DNA of 13,928 nt from Chloroflexota bacterium. Its GTDB lineage: Bacteria; Chloroflexota; Anaerolineae; Promineifilales; Promineifilaceae. The DNA is taken from positions 3,734,114 through 3,748,041 of the forward strand of contig CP070688.1 of NCBI GenBank assembly GCA_020353135.1, written 5' to 3'. Under the pieces are notes generated by a model. That model was given only the letters and a program-made list of their open reading frames with translations. It had not been told where the DNA came from and ran no database searches. The position numbers were made by a program, and so were the translations under genes. Numbering within the stretch: the stretch's first letter is position 1; each line of letters opens with the position of its first letter. Shown piece after piece: positions 7,281 through 11,463 of the stretch.

Positions 7281-8330
7281 TTGAGCGCCCGCGGTAAATC
7301 CCAGGGGCTGGTCTGCCCGAACTGCGCCGGGGTAGTGCCTGTGCCCGAGGGTGTGCGCATCGTCACCTGTCCTTACTGCGACATGCGCTCGCTGGTGCAA
7401 GGTGATCGGGGAATTCGCCGCTGGCAAGTTAGCAGTCGCCTCGAGCGGCCGCAGGCCCTGGAAGTGGTCAAAACCTTCTTCTCAGGCCTCAACAAGGCCC
7501 GCGATTTGAAGCGTGAGGCCCAGATCAATGATTTGTTCCTTGTCTACCTGCCCTACTGGCGGGTGACATCCTTCGTCGCCGGCTGGATGTTCGGCCGAGT
7601 CAAGTCGGGCGACAAGAGCACCAAGCCCGTAGAGGTCGAAATCCTGGAGGACATGCATTGGAATGACGCCGCGGTCGACGTTTCCGAGTTCGGCGTGCAT
7701 CGCGTCACCGTCCGGCCCGGCGACCTGGAACCCTTCGATTCCGAACAACTGCATGGCCAGGCGATGGTCTTCGAGCCGGTCGAATCGCCCAGCGAGGCCA
7801 CGGACGAGGCCGATCAGCACTTCATCCATCGCGGCCGGCAAAAGCGCAGCTTGAAAGAGAAGTACTTCGAGAAATTCCACATGCTCCGCCGCCGCTTATC
7901 GCTCGTCTATTATCCCTTGTGGGTCGCCCGCTACCAGTATCGGAACCGCAGCTACCAGATTGTCGTCGACGGGGCGTCTGGCGAGATTCTGTACGGCAAG
8001 GCGCCGGGCAATATCTTCTACCGGGCGGCGATGCTGGTTGGCGGCATGGCCACGGGCACTTTTATCCTGGTCAATGGCACCATATTGGCCGGAGGGCTCC
8101 TGGCTGAGAGCAGCGATAGCGACGGCTGCGGTTTCATCCTTATTCCCCTCGGCCTGGGTATTGGCCTGATCGTGGCCGGATACCGCCGTTTTCGATATGG
8201 TGAAGAAGTCGAGTCGGTGCAGAAGTCTGCCAAGAAAGCGCCGCTGGCGGGCGCCTATCGTCCAAAGGGACTGTTGTCGACCGGCTTCGACTTGCTTGAT
8301 GAACTCTCTGAATTGGACAATCTAAAATGA
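7281..8330 (+). CDS. Zinc-ribbon membrane protein B (uncharacterised)
   Basis: This 349-residue paralogue of the preceding gene has Cys12, Cys15, Cys30, Cys33 and the first P-x-W element (YLPYW, 89-93) at exactly the same residue numbers. The second element, LVYYPLW at 208-214, continues YQYRNRSYQIVVDGASGEI (218-236) and aligns without gaps to protein A at an offset of 39. Between the two elements lies a longer, charged insert (about 160-203). Two membrane helices (about 248-274 and 284-301) are followed by a 45-residue cytoplasmic-looking tail. The start is TTG at 7281, supported by GAGGAG (7269-7274) six bases upstream; no in-frame ATG competes. Function is unknown. Its location between two other zinc-ribbon genes suggests a shared complex (inference). 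Confidence 0.82.
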   Translation: MSARGKSQGLVCPNCAGVVPVPEGVRIVTCPYCDMRSLVQGDRGIRRWQVSSRLERPQALEVVKTFFSGLNKARDLKREAQINDLFLVYLPYWRVTSFVAGWMFGRVKSGDKSTKPVEVEILEDMHWNDAAVDVSEFGVHRVTVRPGDLEPFDSEQLHGQAMVFEPVESPSEATDEADQHFIHRGRQKRSLKEKYFEKFHMLRRRLSLVYYPLWVARYQYRNRSYQIVVDGASGEILYGKAPGNIFYRAAMLVGGMATGTFILVNGTILAGGLLAESSDSDGCGFILIPLGLGIGLIVAGYRRFRYGEEVESVQKSAKKAPLAGAYRPKGLLSTGFDLLDELSELDNLK

Positions 8331-8401
8331 TATTAGCGACCGGGTGCCTGCCGCTGCTGGAACACGCTCGCATTTGCTTCATTACAACGCCATCACCATG
8401 A
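8327..8401 (+). CDS. 24-codon linking ORF between zinc-ribbon genes B and C
   Basis: An ORF of 24 codons (beginning MILATGCLPLLEH) starts at the ATG inside the ATGA that ends gene B (8327-8330). It ends at the TGA inside the ATGA that starts gene C (8398-8401). Gene C has no Shine-Dalgarno sequence, so ribosomes finishing B could restart, translate this peptide and restart again at C. Whether the peptide itself matters is unknown, and chance remains possible. The composition is not diagnostic. There is only a weak GGA before its ATG. Confidence 0.35.
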   Translation: MILATGCLPLLEHARICFITTPSP

Positions 8402-8952
8402 AACTCATCCTTTTGCGTTGCCCGAATTGCGCTCAGCCCATGACGCCGGAAAACGATGACGTCGTCTTCATGTGCACGAATTGCTTCACGAGCGTGTCGC
8501 TAGACGAAGGCGGATTACAGAGCGTGGACGTCCGTTTCGCGCTGCCGCCAAAGGGCGATCCTCGGGCGGAGCAGTGGCTGCCTTTCTGGGTTTATGAGGG
8601 TCAGGTTCAGATCTTGAAACGCGACACACAAGGTCGTTCCGATGGCAAAGCATCGGCTCAGCAATGGGCGCGGCCACTGCGCATGTATGTACCCGCTTGG
8701 GAAATGTCTATGCAGGTGGCCCAGGAAGTCGGCAGCCGCTTAATCGAACGCCAGCCGGCCACGAAATCCATCGAACGACCGCCAACTGCCTACCTGGCGC
8801 CGGCCGTGGTAACGCCGGAAGAAGCGCTTGGGTTGCTAGAATTCATAGTACTGGCCATCGAAGCCCGGCGTCGCGATTGGCTCAAGGCGCTTGACTTTCG
8901 CATCGAAGCCGGACAACCGGAACTGTGGGCCATGCCAAAAGGCAGCTTCTGA
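8398..8952 (+). CDS. Zinc-ribbon protein C, soluble (uncharacterised)
   Basis: This 184-residue protein is the third of the cluster. The zinc ribbon starts almost at the N-terminus, Cys8, Cys11, Cys26 and Cys29, with the same C-x2-C-x14-C-x2-C spacing as A and B. Two short P-x-W elements follow: WLPFW at 60-64 and YVPAW at 97-101. No membrane helix is present. The C-terminal third (about 138-180, TPEEALGLLEF to ELWAMP) is a dense amphipathic segment with an EARRRDW cluster, and looks conserved. I choose ATG at 8398 because the zinc ribbon then begins at the usual distance. An in-frame GTG at 8344 would add 18 unrelated residues and also lacks a ribosome binding site. Translation may depend on coupling through the ORF at 8327. 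Function is unknown; it could be a cytosolic partner of the two membrane paralogues (inference). Confidence 0.78.
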   Translation: MKLILLRCPNCAQPMTPENDDVVFMCTNCFTSVSLDEGGLQSVDVRFALPPKGDPRAEQWLPFWVYEGQVQILKRDTQGRSDGKASAQQWARPLRMYVPAWEMSMQVAQEVGSRLIERQPATKSIERPPTAYLAPAVVTPEEALGLLEFIVLAIEARRRDWLKALDFRIEAGQPELWAMPKGSF

Positions 8953-9060
8953 TACGGCTCATTTGACCCGAAACGTAACATTCTTCTCGTGAACGCTCCT
9001 CACCAACCGCCAGATACGATTTTGAACATATGCGTCAACTGCTGATCGATAAAAGCCAGA

Positions 9061-9086
9061 GGCTGAAAGCTGGCGGCTGAAAGCTG
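9061..9086. repeat. Tandem GGCTGAAAGCTG repeat
   Basis: GGCTGAAAGCTG occurs at 9061-9072 and 9075-9086. A third copy lies beyond the next gene at 10276-10287; there the match extends to 14 bases (GCGGCTGAAAGCTG, 9073-9086 and 10274-10287). The second copy runs into a small near-palindrome AAGCTGtCAGCTT (9081-9093). The upstream part of this gap, 8953-9060, shows nothing I can name. Confidence 0.55.
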
Positions 9087-9094
9087 TCAGCTTC

Positions 9095-9106
9095 CCTCCA
9101 TGGAGG
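9095..9106. promoter_or_regulatory. Palindrome enclosing the ribosome binding site of the gene at 9114
   Basis: CCTCCATGGAGG is a perfect 12-bp palindrome whose right half is the GGAGG Shine-Dalgarno for the ATG at 9114, seven bases away. Its central ATG opens a 5-codon frame (MEEQV) whose TGA overlaps the gene's start as ATGA (9114-9117). A short hairpin or dimer at this site could limit ribosome access. Chance is possible because any GGAGG preceded by CCTCC gives this. Confidence 0.35.
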
Positions 9107-9113
9107 AACAAGT

Positions 9114-10274
9114 ATGAGCCTGGAGATAGAACGGGTAGAAACCAAGGCCCAGTTAAAGGAATTCATCAAGGTGCCCTGGACTGTCTATGAAGATGATCCT
9201 TATTGGGTACCCTTTCTCTATTTTGAGAGACAGGAATTCTTTGACAAGAGCAAGAGCCCGTTCTTCGAGCACGCCGAGGCCGATTATTTCACTGCCCGGC
9301 GCGATGGCTTGGCAATCGGCGCGATTACCGCCGTCATGAATCACCGGTACAACGAATTCCAGGACGAAAATACGGCCCACTTCGGCACATTTGAAGTCAT
9401 TGAAGATGCCGAGGCAGCGGCCGCCTTGTTGCAAACGGCCTGTGACTGGGCGCGCGATCGAGGCGCCGACAAGATCCAGGGCCCAGCCAATCTGTCCTCC
9501 AACGAAGAATTCGGCCTGTTGATCGAGGGCTATGATAGTCCACCCGTAATCATGATGCCCTACAATCCTGCCTATTACGCCGAATTCATCGAGGCGGCCG
9601 GTTTTGAAAAAGCGATGGATCTCTATGCCTGGAATAACAACGCCTTCGAGTTGAACGAACCTGGCGGCTTGCCGCCAAAGCTGATCCGCGTTGTCGAGAA
9701 GGTGAAAAAGCGTTACGGCCTGTCAATTCGAAATGTCAACATGAAGGATTGGGACAACGAAGTCGAACGGATTAAGGAGATCTACAACAGCGCCTGGCAG
9801 AAGAACTGGGGTTTCGTGCCCATGACCGACACCGAAATCGACCATCTGGCGGCTAATCTGAAAATGATCATCGATCCGTCGATCGTTTTCGCCGTCGAAG
9901 CCGGCGGCAAGACGGTTGGTTTTTCGTTGTCGCTGCCTGACGTCAACCAGCCGTTGCACAGAATCCGGCCCGGGCCGTCGACGATCGGCTCCTATATCGC
10001 CGCCGGCCGCATGCTGCTGAATAAACGAAATACCGATCGCCTGCGCGTCTTTGCGCTCGGCGTATTGGAAGAATATCGCGGCAAAGGCGTTGATGCTTTG
10101 ATGTACTACGAAACGGTCAAGGCGGCCGCGGCCAACAATTACGAATGGGGCGAGATGTCCTGGATCTTGGAGAATAATGACGACATGAACCGGCCCATCG
10201 AGACGTTCGGCTCCGAAATCTACAAGCGCTATCGCGTCTACGAAAAACAACTATCAGACGAAGCTGACGACTAG
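9114..10274 (+). CDS. GNAT-like acetyltransferase family protein, substrate unknown
   Basis: This 386-residue cytoplasmic protein belongs to a widespread, poorly characterised group of long GNAT-like proteins (Escherichia coli YghO-like as I recall). Family-like blocks are DPYWVPFLYFERQEFF (28-43), KSPFFEHAEADYFTA (47-61), the GP-x-N-x-S-x-NEEFGLLIEGYDSPPVIMMPYNPAYY segment (123-155), and the C-terminal FALGVLEEYRGKGVDALMYYE (313-333). In the last block YRGKGVD fits an acetyl-CoA loop. The end EMSWILENNDDMNR...YKRYRVYEK (347-378) is also typical. The N-terminal half may be a second, degenerate GNAT fold. ATG at 9114 follows GGAGG. The gene precedes ridA by 38 bases and could share its transcript. 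It is flanked on both sides by the GGCTGAAAGCTG repeat. The acceptor is unknown. Confidence 0.78.
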   Translation: MSLEIERVETKAQLKEFIKVPWTVYEDDPYWVPFLYFERQEFFDKSKSPFFEHAEADYFTARRDGLAIGAITAVMNHRYNEFQDENTAHFGTFEVIEDAEAAAALLQTACDWARDRGADKIQGPANLSSNEEFGLLIEGYDSPPVIMMPYNPAYYAEFIEAAGFEKAMDLYAWNNNAFELNEPGGLPPKLIRVVEKVKKRYGLSIRNVNMKDWDNEVERIKEIYNSAWQKNWGFVPMTDTEIDHLAANLKMIIDPSIVFAVEAGGKTVGFSLSLPDVNQPLHRIRPGPSTIGSYIAAGRMLLNKRNTDRLRVFALGVLEEYRGKGVDALMYYETVKAAAANNYEWGEMSWILENNDDMNRPIETFGSEIYKRYRVYEKQLSDEADD

Positions 10275-10287
10275 CGGCTGAAAGCTG
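10274..10287. repeat. Third copy of the GGCTGAAAGCTG repeat
   Basis: GCGGCTGAAAGCTG at 10274-10287 is identical to 9073-9086. It lies directly after the stop codon of the 9114 gene and before the AGGAG (10301-10305) of ridA, so the repeat brackets the 9114-10274 gene. Confidence 0.55.
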
Positions 10288-10312
10288 AAGCCTAACTATA
10301 AGGAGACAAAAC

Positions 10313-10696
10313 GTGAAACGAGAAATCGTCAGGACAGACAAAGCGCCGGCCGCGGTAGGCCCCTATTCCCAGGCGGTGCGCGTTGGCCATTTCGTATTCA
10401 CTGCCGGCCAGGTAGGCATCGACCCGGCTGCGGGCAAGATCGCGGACGAGGACGTCGTCGGCCAGACCCACCAGGTCATGCGTAACCTGCGGGAAGTGCT
10501 GCGACAGGCCGGGACCGACCTGGACAAGGTGGTTAAGACCACCGTCTTTCTACAAGATATGGGCCATTTCAAGGCCATGAATGACGTTTACGGCGGCTAC
10601 TTCGGCGACCAACCCCCGGCCCGCTCCACGGTAGAAGTGGCCCAGCTACCCCTCGGCGCCCTGGTGGAAATCGAGGCCATCGCCTTGGTAACGTAG
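10313..10696 (+). CDS. ridA: RidA-family enamine/imine deaminase
   Basis: This 127-residue cytoplasmic protein hydrolyses reactive enamine/imine intermediates, such as 2-aminoacrylate released by PLP enzymes, to ketoacids and ammonia. It works as a trimer. The diagnostic parts are GPYSQA (16-21, Tyr18), FTAGQVGIDP (29-38), PPARSTVEVAQLPLGA (101-116) with Arg104, which binds the substrate carboxylate, and Glu119 in VEIEAIA, matching the E. coli residues Tyr17, Arg105 and Glu120. The Cys common in the RS(C)VEV motif is Thr106 here. Start is GTG at 10313, seven bases after AGGAG (10301-10305). All key residues are present, so a true RidA activity is likely. Confidence 0.95.
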   Translation: MKREIVRTDKAPAAVGPYSQAVRVGHFVFTAGQVGIDPAAGKIADEDVVGQTHQVMRNLREVLRQAGTDLDKVVKTTVFLQDMGHFKAMNDVYGGYFGDQPPARSTVEVAQLPLGALVEIEAIALVT

Positions 10697-10704
10697 CCAT
10701 CGCT

Positions 10705-10767
10705 AGAAGTCAAGCTTTTTTGCCCCAGATCATTGGCCGGCGCCAGTTAATGAAAAGCTTGACTTCT
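10705..10767. repeat. 15-bp inverted repeat between convergent ridA and NUDIX genes
   Basis: AGAAGTCAAGCTTTT (10705-10719) is exactly complementary to AAAAGCTTGACTTCT (10753-10767), with a 33-base spacer that itself holds a small TGGC/GCCA stem (10734-10745). It begins eight bases after the ridA stop and its right arm touches the NUDIX stop codon. A bidirectional transcription end point is the simplest reading, but neither 3' side has a T-run beyond the stem. A palindromic repeat element is the alternative. Confidence 0.6.
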
Positions 10768-11391
10768 CTAACCTAAGACAACCCTCAGCCGCTCCAGAAA
10801 CTCGCTCAACATCATGGCCGTAGCGCCCCAGACCTTGTGGCTCGCCACCAGGTAAAACGGCACCTGGACGGTCATTCCGCGATAATCCCACGGCTCCTCA
10901 TTGCTATTGGCCGGATCCAGCAGGAAGGACAAGGGCGTTTCGATGATCTCGGCCACTTCGGCCGCCTGTCGCCTAAATAGCGGCAGACCGTCATGCCAGG
11001 CGACGAACGGGTGAACTTCGTAATCCGTCGGCGGAATGTATAGGCAGGTTAGCTTGCCCAGTACAGTCATGGCCCGAGGATCAAGGCCGATTTCCTCCTC
11101 GGCCTCTCGCATGGCCGTCATCTGCAGCGCCTCACCACCTTCGCGCCGGCCGCCCGGAAAGGAGATTTGACCGGCATGATCGTTCAGATCATCGCGACGA
11201 CGAGTCAGCACGAGATGGGTGTCAGGGCCCTTGTCGTAGAGGACAACCAGCACTGCCCCTTCGCGTGGCTTACCGGCCATCCCCGGCGGCCGCACGCCCC
11301 GCGGCCGGGGGATCATCTTCTGCTGGGCCGTCTCGGCGTCAAAGGCCGACAGCTCTAGCGCCTGGCGAATCTCGTCCTTTGAGTAGCGCAT
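10768..11391 (-). CDS. NUDIX hydrolase, CoA pyrophosphatase-like
   Basis: This 207-residue protein has a complete Nudix box at 81-103: Gly81, Glu87, then REAEEEIGL from Arg95, with Glu99 and Glu100 as metal ligands. Just before it, LTRRRDDLNDHAGQISFPGG (62-80) matches the extra upstream motif of coenzyme A pyrophosphatases (NudL/NUDT7 type). These cleave CoA and oxidised CoA to 4'-phosphopantetheine and 3',5'-ADP. The substrate assignment is inference from that motif. ATG at 11389-11391 directly abuts the TAG of the small PIN relic upstream; only a weak GGAA precedes it. It lies 59 bases after the phospholipase D-type gene on the same strand and converges with ridA. Confidence 0.88.
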   Translation of the reverse strand: MRYSKDEIRQALELSAFDAETAQQKMIPRPRGVRPPGMAGKPREGAVLVVLYDKGPDTHLVLTRRRDDLNDHAGQISFPGGRREGGEALQMTAMREAEEEIGLDPRAMTVLGKLTCLYIPPTDYEVHPFVAWHDGLPLFRRQAAEVAEIIETPLSFLLDPANSNEEPWDYRGMTVQVPFYLVASHKVWGATAMMLSEFLERLRVVLG

Positions 11392-11463
11392 CTAAGATTC
11401 CATCAATCCCAACTGGGCAAATGGGCGGAAGTCCCGGTCGTTGTGTATCATCAGTTCGCAGTT
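11392..11463 (-). pseudogene. Relic of a PIN-domain (VapC-like) toxin C-terminus
   Basis: Between the phospholipase D-type gene and the NUDIX gene, a frame on the minus strand reads NCEL and then MIHNDRDFRPFAQLGLMES, followed by TAG (11392-11394). The motif 'hxHNDRDFxxhAxxxGL' is the usual last helix-strand of VapC-type PIN ribonucleases, with the final acidic residues of the active site. An in-frame TGA lies just before Asn, so at most 23 codons survive. It overlaps the end of the upstream gene and its TAG abuts the NUDIX start. No antitoxin is visible. A short chance match is possible, but the motif is specific. Confidence 0.5.

Noticed and set aside
8344..8397. GTG start adding 18 residues to zinc-ribbon protein C
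   Set aside because: No ribosome binding site, and the extension precedes the zinc ribbon with no similarity to A or B.
8963..9053. TTGACC and TTGAAC as -35 elements for the 9114 gene
   Set aside because: No -10 at suitable spacing from either (GATAAA is 20 bases from TTGAAC).
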